From JAIBCL01 sp031411695 (lineage in GTDB: Bacteria > Verrucomicrobiota > Verrucomicrobiia > Verrucomicrobiales > Verrucomicrobiaceae), in assembly GCA_031411695.1 (NCBI GenBank), contig JANOBO010000243.1:1-32418 (forward strand): a stretch of DNA of 32,418 bases. Reading direction: 5' to 3'. Of the stretch, positions 32,248-32,418 are shown in pieces. Made by a program: the position numbers and the translations under genes. Below the pieces are notes generated by a model. The model was not told the origin of the DNA, made no database searches, and saw nothing but the letters and a program-made list of their open reading frames with translations. Every line of letters starts with the position of its first letter. The stretch's first letter is position 1.

Positions 32248-32418
32248 TCAGCGGTTCACAGCGAGGTTCCCCTCGTCCACGTGATCGGTGAGGATGTCGT
32301 CGCTGGTCCACATCTTCTTGTCCGGACCGGCGCTGCGTACGGTCATCACCCACGCGCTCTCGGGGTGAAAACGAAACGGCGTGCGAACCCTTGCTCGGTC
32401 ATCTTTATCTCTCCGCAA
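32248..32418 (-). CDS. C-terminal part of a gene cut by the window edge
   Basis: The minus strand is open from the right edge to a TGA at 32248, giving 56 residues: FRFHPESAWVMTVRSAGPDK, then KMWTSDDILTDHVDEGNLAV. The SAGPDxK--TSDDI pattern resembles the calcium-binding C-terminal loop of type II secretion pseudopilins (SAGPDGKxGTxDDI). The rest of the gene is outside the window, so the identity is tentative. Codon usage is like the surrounding genes. Confidence 0.55.
   Translation of the reverse strand: MRRDKDDRARVRTPFRFHPESAWVMTVRSAGPDKKMWTSDDILTDHVDEGNLAVNR

Overview
The window is a GC-rich bacterial chromosome segment, most probably from Verrucomicrobiota. This is inferred from its protein families: a DUF5069 protein, a two-domain 3-keto-disaccharide hydrolase (DUF1080), a huge autotransporter-repeat protein with a PEP-CTERM tail, a DUF6428 protein in an arsenic operon, collagen-like and fibronectin surface proteins, and many genes without Shine-Dalgarno sequences. 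No rRNA, tRNA, CRISPR array, transposase or complete prophage was found.

Bases 1-16.2 kb are mostly housekeeping. They hold a secreted protein with two CCGKC metal-binding-like domains, lipA, a DUF5069 gene, a compact dapB-folK-panB cluster, a tiny kinase-like protein overlapping a PP2C phosphatase, an nrnA-like DHH phosphoesterase followed by truB, a small haem lipoprotein, a phosphofructokinase, an LptA/OstA-like lipoprotein, the DUF1080 protein, a class I aldolase of the DhnA family, a secreted beta-sandwich protein, thyA and miaA.

Bases 16.6-25.5 kb are dominated by secreted and envelope proteins. The 1328-residue PEP-CTERM protein contains a duplicated module of about 250 residues. It is followed by a pair of inverted REP-like hairpins, and then by a sharp junction near base 21262 where a minus-strand archaemetzincin-like remnant meets a plus-strand thioredoxin-like remnant. 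After that come an SGNH hydrolase, a GRDP-like membrane protein with a Gly/Cys/Ser tail, an alpha/beta hydrolase and a D-Ala-D-Ala carboxypeptidase.

Bases 25.5-27.5 kb hold a minus-strand accessory cassette: a fibronectin type III protein, a collagen-like protein with a duplicated module, and a small overlapping gene that looks broken by one missing base. Next to it is a degenerate 21-base (heptapeptide) tandem repeat that is open on both strands.

Bases 27.5-30.2 kb are an arsenic/phosphate locus. arsR, a DUF6428 gene, arsC and a small membrane protein run leftward, and an orphan PstS-type phosphate-binding protein runs rightward from the shared promoter region. A short dyad beside the arsR start is a candidate operator. 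Beyond pstS lie a ChrA (chromate transporter) C-terminal remnant and an antitoxin-like remnant abutting it, which is a second rearrangement scar. The window ends with two small secreted proteins, one with a textbook intrinsic terminator, and the C-terminal end of a gene running off the right edge.

The best candidates for something undescribed are the minimal kinase/PP2C pair (4898-6183), the collagen/fibronectin cassette with its heptad repeat (25502-27449), and the arsR-DUF6428-arsC/pstS arrangement (27556-30139). All family assignments were made by reading motifs in the translations; no database search was run.
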